From Craspedostauros australis (Eukaryota; Bacillariophyta; Bacillariophyceae; Mastogloiales; Achnanthaceae), in contig JAMXDE010000042.1 in the NCBI GenBank assembly GCA_026770025.1, positions 434,001 through 498,000 on the forward strand: DNA of 64,000 nt. The letters run 5' to 3'. The translations under genes were made by a program, and so were the position numbers. Below are positions 22,495-33,155 of the stretch, one piece after another (positions within the stretch are counted from its first letter, which is position 1; every line of letters starts with the position of its first letter). The notes beneath the pieces were generated by a model, which did no database searches, was not told the DNA's origin, and saw only the letters and a list, made by a program, of their open reading frames with translations.

Positions 22495-23216
22495 CGATCC
22501 GGTTGCCGACTTGTTGAGCTGCCTCAATTAGCTGTCTCGATTAGCTGTCTCGATTGGTAGAAGGATCTCTTCTTCTTCTGCTGCTGCTGCTGCTGCTGTG
22601 ATTGGAAGCTGGCGGATTTCAACAGATGAAAGTGCAGCGTGGAACTTCGGAGTCGACACGCTCCTTGTTGCTGTTGTTGCTGTTGTTGCTGTTGTTGCTG
22701 TTGTTGTAGCAAGCAGATGAGCAGAGTCCTCTCGACAATGAGCTCCGCGCCATCAAAGCAACAAGCCAACGATGAAATGAAGTGAAGTGAAGCGATCTGA
22801 AGGAAGATAGGGTTGAGTACTTGGCGTGAGATAATTGTGGAGGAACATGGCACCAGACAAGGCAGCAGCTGGAGATGTCTACCATGATGTCTACCATGAT
22901 GTCTGCGAGGGAATCTTTCTTTGTTCGTTGGCTCGTTGGCTTGTTCGCCCGTCTGTCTGTCCATCAATTGCCTTCTGTGTTCGCATTTTGTTGGGAATGG
23001 TATCTTTCTGCCGCCAATAGTCGTGCGATGATCTCTCTTGTGCGGGTGATGTCAGCCGCCCAAGACAGAACAGAAGAGCCTGACGAGGATCGCATGGCCA
23101 TGGTCCATGTTTAGGATCACCATCATCATCATAACATGATCGTCGGTAGAGACTCATCGGCACAGCAAAGGCAGTGAGAGAAAGAGAGAGAGAGAGTGCT
23201 TGGATGCTTGCAGACG
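22495..23216. other. Divergent intergenic region with a 9-bp repeat
   Basis: It holds the leaders of the TMEM151-like (-) and FAHD1-like (+) genes. A TTGTTGCTG 9-bp array at about 22664-22708 and a CTG run near 22579-22598 would read as Q/N runs on the minus strand but have no supported frame. A GA run lies at about 23180-23196. Confidence 0.5.
22664..22708. repeat. Tandem 9-bp repeat, about five units of TTGTTGCTG
   Basis: A near-perfect 9-bp array upstream of the TMEM151-like ATG, probably in its leader. Confidence 0.85.
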
Positions 23217-24332
23217 ATGGCCCACATCATCTGTGCCAACAGGATCAGGAGTACGAGCACTTCGGCTGCCAGCAGATACATCAACCACATCAACCACATC
23301 AACCGGATCAGCTGCCTTCAGTTGCATACAAGTACCAGCAGCTATTCATTGGGACGAGGACGATCAGCAATCGCCTTCACACGATCGTGGACGAACAGAT
23401 TGGCGGACACCATGCCATCGCATGCAGAACGGATGCAGTCGCAAGCTGCCTTGGACTCTTCCAATTGGGTCTTCGAGCCGCCTCCCATCACTTCCATTCC
23501 GGTGCTCACATCGGATGCATCCACGACAACCAACGCTCAACAACAGCATTTCCCTGTGCGGCGCATTCACTGTGTGGGTCGCAACTACGCCGACCATGTG
23601 CGCGAGATGGGTGGCGATCCCACACGTCACGCACCCGTCTTCTTCTCCAAACCACGTGATGCCATCATCGTTGCTTGCGATAAGCAAGGCGGTGATGCGA
23701 TTGCGACCGTCCGCTACCCTCCTTGCACGACCAACCTGCACTACGAGGTGGAGCTCGTCATTGCCATTGGTGGCCATGGTGCCAACGTCTCCGTGGATCA
23801 GGCGGCGAGTCTCGTCTACGGTTACGCTGTCGGCATTGACCTCACGCGACGTGATTTGCAAGCAGAGGCCAAGAAGGCCGGGCAGCCATGGGACAGCGCC
23901 AAGGGCTTTGATGAGTCAGCACCGATATCCTCCATAGTGCCCGTCAACTCGGCCGTCCAAGCAAGCGACTCCCAAGCGCAAGATGATGCAACGGCACGGA
24001 GGGATTCCATCCAACTGCAGTTTCCAGACGTTCCTGCGAAGTGTTTCGATACCAACAACATCACCATCTCTTGCACCGTCAACGACGAACAGAAGCAAAA
24101 CGGCACGCTCGGCCACATGGTCTGGTCCATTCCTGAAATGATCTCCATCCTGTCCCAATACAATGCGCTAGAACCTGGGGATCTCATCTTCACTGGAACG
24201 CCGTCCGGTGTTGGGCCCATCGTGCAAGGCGATGTTGTGCGTGGCAGTCTCACGCATGCGGACTCCGCCTTTGCATTTCCGTCCGTACAATTTCGCATGG
24301 TTGCGGACGAACAAAAGGATGGTGCAGAGTGA
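23217..24332 (+). CDS. FAHD1-type fumarylacetoacetate hydrolase-fold enzyme
   Basis: The protein has 371 residues from the ATG at 23217. The first ~75 residues (MAHIICANRIRSTSTSAASR...) are R/S/T/N-rich and nearly free of acidic residues, consistent with a mitochondrial presequence, and include a 9-bp repeat coding I-N-H. The FAH domain spans about 120-365: RRIHCVGRNYADHVREMGG, then NLHYEVELVIAIG with metal ligands E177 and E179, GYAVGIDLTRRDLQ with D208, KKAGQPWDSAKGFDESAP, and TGTPSGVGPI. This matches FAHD1 (acylpyruvase/oxaloacetate decarboxylase) and fumarylpyruvate hydrolases. A Q/D/S-rich insert of about 25 residues follows the DESAP segment. It ends 117 bp from the convergent glycosyltransferase gene. 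Confidence 0.9.
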   Translation: MAHIICANRIRSTSTSAASRYINHINHINRISCLQLHTSTSSYSLGRGRSAIAFTRSWTNRLADTMPSHAERMQSQAALDSSNWVFEPPPITSIPVLTSDASTTTNAQQQHFPVRRIHCVGRNYADHVREMGGDPTRHAPVFFSKPRDAIIVACDKQGGDAIATVRYPPCTTNLHYEVELVIAIGGHGANVSVDQAASLVYGYAVGIDLTRRDLQAEAKKAGQPWDSAKGFDESAPISSIVPVNSAVQASDSQAQDDATARRDSIQLQFPDVPAKCFDTNNITISCTVNDEQKQNGTLGHMVWSIPEMISILSQYNALEPGDLIFTGTPSGVGPIVQGDVVRGSLTHADSAFAFPSVQFRMVADEQKDGAE

Positions 24333-24449
24333 TCAGTCGAAGTAGCAGTACCAGCAATCGTGGCAAATGATCAGAAGATGCTTGCAACGCGTAATTTCAT
24401 CAAGAACATCAAGTGCATCATTCCATTGCTCGATTTATGTACAAGTACG

Positions 24450-27400
24450 CTATGGGTTGTGGGCCTTTGCTGGGCACTTGTTGTAGGCCAGCGCGAACAA
24501 CCGTTTCATCATCTCATCCTTGACGTAATGGAACGCCACGCTGCGCTTCGAGCAATGCTCCTTGCCTTCTCGGATGTCGATGGAGTACTTGGCGTACCAG
24601 TCCTTCGTCTTGGACATGTCCTTAGGCAACCTGTAGTTCAAGTGATGTCCCGGCAGGAACGGCATGTATCGCTCCGATCCCTCCTCATCCTGCGTGTTGT
24701 ACGGGTAGATGTCGAACTTCCGCAAGACCCTGGCCACCATCGTGTCCTCCGAGAAGGTCACCTTGTTGGGGAAGTACCTTGGAAATCCCTCCACGACCAG
24801 CGTCTTCAATGTCGCCTTGTTCATGGTGTATCCCGACCCACCGGAAATGAAGATGTTGTCCCTGTCGCCGCCGTACGCAAATCGCCGGCCCAAGAACAGC
24901 GGCGTCTGCATCTTCGAGTCGCTGTTTTCATCCGGCAGGTACTCCCCGCCATTTGCGGCCGTGCGGATCTCCTCGCTCTCCAAGTACAGGCGCAAATTCT
25001 CCACCATGAGGAAGAGATCGTCGCCGCCGATGTGGAACCAGTCGTACTTTTCGTAGTAGTTGTCGTAAATGTAACTCCACATCGATCGTACCTTCTGCCA
25101 GATATTGTTGTCTGTCGTCAGGCAAATGAATTCGTTGGTGCGTCGTTAGTGTGTTGTGCATTGTGATGGGTTCATGAGTACCCAGATGGAGTTGAAGAAG
25201 CAGAACGGAATGAACAGAATCGAAGCATAAGCGACGATGAGGGGTCAGCTCTGCTTTTTGTGACAGCGCACAAACCAACCAAGCACCACTGTGTCCATAA
25301 ACTCAAGAGACATGCAGTGCAATCCAACCCAATGCAATTTCAAAAGAGCAGAATACACAGCACACAAACACAGCAAACACTTACATGTCTCTTCTCCTGC
25401 ATGAACGATGTCGACAGTCCCAAGAGCAACGTCAGTCTTGTTGGAACCAACGATGAAACCATCGCAGCTTGGTCTGGATGGATCGTGATCATGGTGGCGG
25501 CGACGATGATGATTGTTGTGGTAGAAAAGGTATAATACAAGGCAGCGGTGGCGATTGCATGTGCGAGAATGTGAGTGACTTAAAATCCTGCATTGCCTGT
25601 TCAGATCTCAGCATACGCACACAGTCGAATAGAGTCGAGGATTCGACAACCACACAACACTGCAGCATGCGCGACGTCCAAAACTCCAGTGCGTAGCTGC
25701 GCGCAGCATCAATACTCGTAGATAGCATACTTTATCAGCACAAGCGCAAAGCACAAGCAGAGCACGAAGACGACGTACCCCCATGTCTCTCGGATGTTCT
25801 GCACTCTGGGGTGACCCGATTCGATGGTGTAGACAAGGCAGAAGATCTTGTCTCGCTTGACCCCGCTGTCTTCCTTCTGCTGATGCGTCTCAAAGTCGAT
25901 GGACACACGGTCGTGCATCATCTTGTAGTGGGCATCGTGGGTCGAACATGCCTTCTTGAGACGCTTTTCGGGCATTTCGAATCCCGGCGGGTTGTTTCGC
26001 AGCGCGGTCTCGTCGGCGATGTATCCCAATTCACCGTTCTCATACTTGGCTCCCATGTGAGGATGGTTCTTGTGGCCATCAGAAACGTCGACGAAGGTGA
26101 TGTCGACTGGTTTGGCACGCTGCACGACCTCCAAGCACTGATCACATAATGGCTTGGATGGTCGTTGTCTCTTGACTTGGGACAGATCCGGAATTGCATC
26201 TCCGCCATCCAAACCTTCAGCCTGACTGTCTTGCTGGTTTGGGTCTGCCTCATTGTTTGCGTTGTTACTTTGTGCGTCTTGTTGTTGCTGCTCTTCTTGC
26301 TGATCTTGTGCTTGCTGCTGGTCATCTGGCTGTTGCTGTTCGTCTTGCTGTCCCTGTTGTTGTTGTTGCTGATCTTGCGCTAGCTGCTGGTCATCTGGCT
26401 GTTCGTCTTGCTGTTGCTCCTGCTGTTGCTCGATATTTGATCCATCGCCACCATCACCACCTTGTTCGTTGTTGGCACGGACATCCTCTTGCTGTTGTTG
26501 TTGCTGTTCTTCTTGTTGCTGTTCTTGCTGCTGCTCCTCCAACCGCTCTTCGCCTTGCTGATGCTGCTCCTCCAAGCCTTCCTTGATGGTGTCCGCATGC
26601 TCCTGCGCCGCATCTCCATCAAGGAGAAGATCGATCTGCGGACGATCCGTCTGCTCCTCGGGAATGACCTGCTGCAGGATATCCGCCACTTGTGGGTTGA
26701 CAGAATCCGCGTACCACGCAAAGGATCGGCACTTCTTGGGCAGATCGACCGGGAAATTGCCATCCTGCACGGCCTGCGACATGAGGGTGCTCCACGCCAG
26801 CTGTGTCGTGGTGGCATCGTAGGCCTGCAGGAACTGCTTGCCCGTCATGTCGTCCATCCAGGCCGCAGCGAAGCGCGCCGCGAGCAGCGTCTCGATGAGG
26901 CCCTCGTCCTTGTTGGTGAGGATGGCGGCGCTCTCCGTGATGAGGGCATCCTGCAGCATGTCGATGCCGTCTCCGCAAAGCCAGAGGTTGAGGGAGAGAT
27001 CGAGGTTGGCCGACCATTCATCATCGAGCGTGTCGTCCTGACATGGCAGGTTGATGTAGGTGTTGAGACGCATGGCCGTGGCCGCACCCTCCAAGGCCGG
27101 GGTGGAGTAGGACAGACCGTTGGATTGGTTGAGCTCGTCCGCCTTGGCCTCGATCGTCTGCGGCTCCATCTTGACGTTGAAGGCCGTGGCCTTGTTCGCG
27201 TTGTCGGTCGTCTGGAAGGAGACGGCGTTGGCCAGCTTCATGGCCACCTGATCGAGCTCCGTGTTGTCCTCTCCGCCGAGGGCCCAGTTGTTGCGTGCCG
27301 CTGCATTGACATCTGCCGCCGTATCGGCAACGATCGTACTGGGCTTGCGCTGCGACAGCAACGGCGGTGGCACGATGAGCGCCGACGTGACGGCCGGCAA

Positions 27401-28114
27401 CCAGGAGGGGTTGACGAAGGCGCATCCCGTGCGCAGCAGGAGGAGAATGAGATCCTCCTGCACGCTCTTGAGGCTGGCCAGCTCGTGCGTCTCGGCCAGA
27501 ACGCGGATGAAGTCCACCGCATCCTTGCGCGCCGCTCCCGTTCCCATGGGAACGTCACTGTCGTTCCAGATGAAGTGTATCTTGCGTCCGTGCTCGTCCT
27601 TGTCGCTGTCCGTGGGTTGGTGGTGCTGATCGCGGCGCATGCCATGCCAGTGCGGCACGCTGCCGGACTCCATGGTGCGCAGCTTGGTGACGAAGCCCTG
27701 GTAGTCGGCCTCCGCCATGCCGTCCATGACGACGCAGATGACGAAGATGCGGTTCCAGTCCGTGTTGGCCAGGATGGACTCCACGCTGTCCAGCACCATG
27801 TCCGTCTCCATGGAGGAGGAGACCACCAGGACCATGGCCACGCGAGGATGGGTGGGACCGTAGCCCAGCAGATCCACGCGGTCCAGCGCCGTGCGCAGGG
27901 TGAAGCGCGCTTCGGCAGGCACCAGCAGGCCGGGGTTCTTGCGGGCCAGCTGCGTCGATGCCCGCATGGTGCCTGGGTTGGAGGCACCGTACAGAGCCAG
28001 CAGCACCAGCGGCCAGAAGCAGGCCACCGCCAGCCAAAGCCTCGTCTGGTGGCTCTTGCTGTTCATCTGATCCGCTTTTCGGCCGCCGGAACGCATCGGT
28101 AACGTTCCCGTCAT
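24450..28114 (-). CDS. Fusion of a degenerate GalNAc-transferase-like domain and a core-1 galactosyltransferase (GT31), three exons
   Basis: Exons are 28114-25779, 25467-25385 and 25111-24450 (introns 311 and 273 bp, GT-AG), giving 1026 residues. Joins restore ETW-GCDGF and GEET-YNNIWQK. A type II anchor (LWLAVACFWPLVLLALYGA, about 26-44) implies Golgi location. Residues ~75-490 resemble polypeptide GalNAc-transferase (GT27) weakly: a VAMVLVVSSSMETDMVLDSV start, a LDLSLNLWLCGDGID segment, AARFAAAWMD, and CRSFAWYADSVNP. The metal-binding DxH site reads R-T-G, so catalysis is doubtful. A Q/E/D-rich linker follows (about 505-615). Residues ~757-1026 match C1GALT1: KIFCLVYTIESGHPRV, WFHIGGDDLFLMVENLR, ISGGSGYTMNKATLK, SEDTMVARVL and PFLPGHHLNYRLP. 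GDD stands where animals have DDD. Confidence 0.8.
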
Positions 28115-28879
28115 CTTACAGGGTAGGGTGTCTCTGCCTCCCTGCTATACGTCTCCCTGCTCGGATCAGTGCAGGTCAGTGAAAGATTGTGAGGAGACCA
28201 AGGTTGGATGCAATTCTCACCATCTTGTCGTTCGGTCGATGCCCAACGGGTAGTTTGGGAGGAAACGCGAGCAAAAGGTCATCTGAGCGCCCTCTCGAAG
28301 TTCTCCTGTTTTGTGCACAATTGTGATCGAACGGGTCGTCAATGACTTGACGGATACGGACAAGAAAGACACGAATCGGTCTCGCTGCTGGAAACCACGA
28401 TTGAACAGTTCGCTGCGACAGAAAAGTTCTCATCCATGGATTTACACAGAAAGGACGCATAAAGCTCTTTTTCATGAACTCCTTTTTTCAATTTTCTGTG
28501 TCCGTCTCCAAAGAACAGCGATGCAGAAGCTCGGGATTCATGAATTTCGGCCAGTTTTGGGTTGATGCTGGTGATGTCAGCGATTCAAAATTGTTCGAAT
28601 GGCGCCAGACAGAAACGAGAAGGAGAGAGATGCGCCAAGTGCCAGGGACAGACGAGATGAGTGTGCGACTTTGAGCCAGTGTTACTGCGTACGACTGCGC
28701 AGCTGTCACAAGCTCGCACGCAGAACAGGAATACCCCAGAAATCCAAAAGAGGCAGTTTCCTCACAGTGCCGCCTTGAACAAGACACAAACTCAAGCCGT
28801 CTGTTTGCACAGAAGACAAGATCGACATCAGCGAAGCAGCATCAACCAAGCAACATCAGCACCAGCGCCAACGATCACC
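28115..28879. other. Divergent intergenic region
   Basis: It carries the leaders of the glycosyltransferase fusion (-) and the His/Cys-rich protein gene (+). The last ~150 bp are CA-rich. No coding frame is supported. Confidence 0.5.
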
Positions 28880-31239
28880 ATGAAGTGGACTCTCCCAACG
28901 ACCGCATCCTTCTGGATTGCTCTGTGCGCCACCGCTACGGCGAACGCTCATCTTCCGCACGGGCACAATCATCATGGCGATCATGCGCATGGAATGGGTA
29001 AGCGAAGCGTCAATCACGATGGTGCTGTGGAGAAATTCGGGGTCCGCTCCGAAGTTGCATGGCTCCTGGCTGTTGAACGGATGTGAGAGAGTGCCATCAG
29101 GGGTGATGATGAAGCGAATGCATGTGGATATGGTCTGTCGTGAGCCTGCCATTTGATATCTGCTAGGCCATGGCTCCGTTGTTCAGAACGGCCCTCATCT
29201 GCCTTCACGCATCAGATTCAGTGGGTATGGGATGAAATGGAACGAGATGAGATCGAAGAACTTCTCTGCCATCACGACCACCGCATTCTTCACAAGAGAG
29301 GATTTATGTTTGAGTGCGATGGAGAGTAGCCAGGAGTGCTCTATTAGAGTATTCATCAACAATCAACAACAATCAACAACAGATTGCTTATTCACGCATC
29401 GACTCACCTTGCATCTCATTTCACCTCATCTCTCACTCCACATTGCCTCCTTCCTCTGGGATAACATGCAATTGCCTGGCGATCTTTCCTTCATCGTGGT
29501 TTGGTGTTGGGATATTATTACTCGTCTCGCTTGCGATTGTCGCATTCACTTGAACATCGATGTGAACGTTTCAAGCAGTTCACGAACACGAGCATGGGCA
29601 CGAGCATGGGCACGAACATCACCATGGCCATGATCACAGCCACAACTATCACGGCAAGAACCATCACGGCCACAACAACCTTCGACACGAGATCAACGAC
29701 CAAGTGTCCGACGATGGCAGCGAAAGGGAACCAGCCATGCTCCCACACACCCATGTGGCGTATCATCACGTCGAACAGGCCTGCCGACAGGATCTGGATC
29801 GTCTGTGCTCGACGGGACTTCAACACCCACTCTTCATTCTGGAACCTGCCCCAGTTTCCCGCATCTCAGGCGCACCACCAGCACCACCATCGTCCATGAT
29901 GGAGCAGGACGACCCGTTCGCATCGATGGAGCAATTCATGCGGGAGATGGATCGCATCCTGGATCACACCATCAATGTGCACCACCAGGCCATCCTTGTG
30001 GTTGGTGATGACAGCAGCGGCCATGGCGATAGCGTTCACGTCTTCTCCTCTGTCGGCACGGACCAATCACTGCCACCGCCACCACCTCCTGCCGGTTTGA
30101 TGGGAGGCTCCGATCCATTCCTTGACATGGTCGTCAACGACCTCGTCATGACCATGCTCATGGTCCAGCCACCTCCAAATGAGCCAATGCCCATCATCGC
30201 GCAGTCGCAGGCACAGGCACCACCACCATGCGACGAGGAACTGCCAAAGCTTGCCGAAGGCCTCCAGCAGTACGGAAAGCAGGTGCTCGCAGACCAGGCC
30301 GAGGGCAGCGCTCCCGATGCTGCCGCTGACACCAAGGTCCACGTCGCACGTCGCCTTTCCGAGGTCACAACCCGCGACTTGGAACGGCTGCGTCAGAAAC
30401 TTCGTCTCCCCTTCACCAAGGATGAACGCATGTGCCTGGCTCAGAACTACCGCCAGCTCTCCAGCAAGTGCGCGCGTTCCATCCACATCTTCCGCGAGGT
30501 GGCCGAAGGAGAGATCAAGTACGCAAAGGAACAGTCCGAATTCTGCTCCCTCCTCTGGGTGTACATCGCCCTCGTCTCCGTCCTCATGGTCTTCGTCGTG
30601 CTCAAGTTCCAGAAGCGCGCACCGAAGAGGATCCTCAAGCGTCTCATCCTCCAGGCCGTGTACGACAACCCAGACCTCAAGAGATCCGTCGAGGCTGACT
30701 TGGGAGTTGGATCCATCGGTTCCCGACCACCCATGAAGAACCTTGATTCCGAAGGCGACGGTGGCAACAGCTGCCGTTACAACCTCAAGACAGCCATGAT
30801 CTTCGTCATCTTCGCCTTGGTCTTCATCGCCCCCAATTTGGTCCTGCCAATCTGCATTGGAATCACGGCAACGAAGGTCATCCGCCTTGCGCATTACCTT
30901 TTCGTGTCCGATGGCGAGGATGGACATGAATGCAACAACCGTGACAATGATCACAAGGAAGGATGCTGCTGCTGCTGTTGCTGCTGCGACAACGGGTCTC
31001 CAGACAGCGAGGCCGGTGTCAAGGAATGCTGCGACATGAAGTGCTGCGACAAGAAGTGCTGTGGCGACGGGTGCTGCTGCTGCTGCAACAACGACGATGC
31101 TGCTGATGGTTGTTGCTGCGGAACGACCTGCTGCGAATGCTGCAGCAAGTCCACCCCCGAACCCAAGGGCCGTGGTGAGAAGCACCGCATCCAGGCCGAG
31201 GTCGCCGTCTTCCAGGGCGTTCCCGTCCGAGTTGTTTAG
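28880..31239 (+). CDS. Secretory membrane protein with His-rich head, split GLG1-like module and Cys-rich tail
   Basis: Exons are 28880-28997 and 29579-31239 (581-bp intron, donor gtaagc, acceptor agcag), giving 592 residues. Residues 1-23 are a signal peptide. Residues ~24-80 are strongly His-rich (HGHEHGHEHGHEHHHGHDHSH), with the intron inside the run. ACRQDLDRLCS near 108 and CLAQNYRQLSSKC near 320 together match one Golgi apparatus protein 1 (GLG1) Cys-rich repeat, separated by a ~200-residue P/M/D-rich insert. Two membrane spans lie at about 361-383 (LLWVYIALVSVLMVFVVL) and 445-470 (AMIFVIFALVFIAPNLVLP). The tail at 501-564 carries 26 Cys in 64 residues, including a run of eight. Metal binding is the obvious guess for both ends; palmitoylation is another option for the tail. 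The whole architecture was not recognised. Confidence 0.8.
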
Positions 31240-33155
31240 GGTACAACGACATCACTCGCAGAGCACTACGTAAGTATTTGTGGGCAGACCAGTGTTGATA
31301 CATTACGCACGCTGTCCCAAGTCAGTTCTCACTTTAAAGGACCGGAGAGAACATCATCTGCAATTGCGCGGCAACCAACCAAGCAAGGCAAGGAATGTCC
31401 AAACGCAGCGCCAGCAGATTGGGATGAGAATTCACAACCGACTAATGGACTTCGATGGGCAGACTGGTAAAACTAGAGAACATCTAAATATGAACCAATT
31501 TTCTCGACGCGATGGTGACATCCTCTCTGCGCCTACAGAAGAGAGAGAGAAAGAGGGTAGCGCACTACAACTCCATGCTCGGATTAGCAGTTGTGGTCTC
31601 CATCGGTCGCCCAATTTCGCAGAAGTTGTCGCCATCGCATTCGTACGCCGCGCGATGTCATGTGCCTGCATCACCCATTGAGGACACCTGGCTAGGAAGA
31701 CAAGGGGCGGTGGATGACGGGCACGGCTGCGCAATCAGAATCTCCGTGTTGATGGAAGGCGTGCGAACCTGGCGAAATGGAATTTGTGGACATTTTCGTT
31801 TCGCGATCCGCAGTTGTTCGTGAATGAGATGAAGCGGGTCACGGAAGCGAACGCGGATGCAGCCTTCACACGCTGATTGGGTCTGTCGAGGCTAAATCAG
31901 TGATACCATCATGGTTTCCGATGACCCGAACCGTTCTTCTCGTTGTCATTATACCTGATCTATCCCTAGCAGTTGATGTACAAGAGTGGTTTAACTTTCA
32001 GTTGTATTTTCATCGTTCACCGATCCCGCTTCTTGGGATAAACCGACATTGACCACAAAATGATAAGCCCCGCCTGTCTAAACATAATCGCGGATACGGG
32101 AAAAAGGCTCTCCACGAAGCGCGAGGCTGCGGCGTGTTCGTGCCGAGCCTTCGCCACGTGCTTATCGCTGGTGTTGTTGCCACACGTTTTGCAGCTTCAC
32201 GAGAGCGGTGAAACAATCACCGAATGGCTCGCACAGTGGTGAAAGGCGGAAGAAGCAGTGCACAGAAAATGGCGCAAACCAGCGGCCAAGGCAACGCGCG
32301 TGTTCGCACTGCGCCGCGCAAGAACAGTCCCTGGAGACAACCAAGATCAAGCGGGACATCCATGGCACGGGCGCCACCACGGTTGTGAACATCGCGAGGC
32401 AAGAACGGTAACAGAAGCAACAGTAAAACAGCTCCCATGAGTGACAAAGAGAGCAGCGGCAACAACAAGACCGTGACACCGCACCGCCGCAACAGTCCAG
32501 AGACGAACGACAGGAAGGATCAGGAGCAACAGAGGATCGACGGCAGCGACAACAGCAACGATAGCAACGATAGCAAGGACAGCAACAACACCTCCACGAG
32601 CACCATCCGCGACGAGGGAAGAGAGAACACGAACACCCAGACGAAAGAGAGCAGGCGTTCGGAGTGTAACCGCACGAACATTGTCCAAATACTCCGGCTC
32701 GTGGGAGAGCAGAACACAGCGCACCGCACAACTACTATACACACTACTATACACACTAATATACACACCACTATACACACCACTATACACACTACACTCT
32801 CAACAGCTCGCATACGTGCACAAGTTACGAGCACTCCACTCCGTTCCGCTCGACCCCAAGCACACAAAGCACACAAAGCATCCCAATAGACTGCGGAGAA
32901 AGACAAAGAGCGAAGCAATCTGATCAGCTCCGGCGATTGGTAGCGATCCCACAAAGGAAGTCACACCATTCACTGCATCGAAGCGCCTTCTGCTCTTTGG
33001 ATTGTTGCATTGGCGTTGTCGCTACGCGTGCTCTGACAATAGCAGCAGCAGCAGAAGCAATAGCTGAGGAAGAAACGGAACGAAGCAGGTAGAGACGGTT
33101 GGTCTTGGCGGAGTTAACTCACAGACCAGCGCAGCAGAGGGTGGAGAAGCTTGAG
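31240..33155. other. Spacer and leader of the Cache-7TM gene
   Basis: The first part is the 3' region of the His/Cys-rich gene. From about 32250 the plus strand is CAACA-rich, typical of leaders here, and contains a 12-bp tandem repeat at 32734-32793. Plus-strand frames such as 32437-32889 are low-complexity and probably untranslated. Confidence 0.45.
32734..32793 (+). repeat. Five tandem 12-bp units (ACTATACACACT type)
   Basis: Five head-to-tail units with one or two changes each lie about 360 bp upstream of the receptor gene ATG. Confidence 0.85.

Noticed and set aside
22524..22967. Poly-Gln-containing minus-strand frame
   Set aside because: The Gln run comes from a 9-bp repeat in the leader of the TMEM151-like gene; there is no other coding evidence.
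26462..28102. 546-codon plus-strand frame opposite the glycosyltransferase fusion
   Set aside because: It is an antisense shadow of the GT27-like exon; the minus-strand frame has the anchor, linker and family blocks.
30067..31185. 372-codon minus-strand frame opposite the His/Cys-rich gene
   Set aside because: It lies antisense to the exon with two GLG1-type Cys blocks and membrane spans; its Ala/Val runs mirror the poly-Cys codons.
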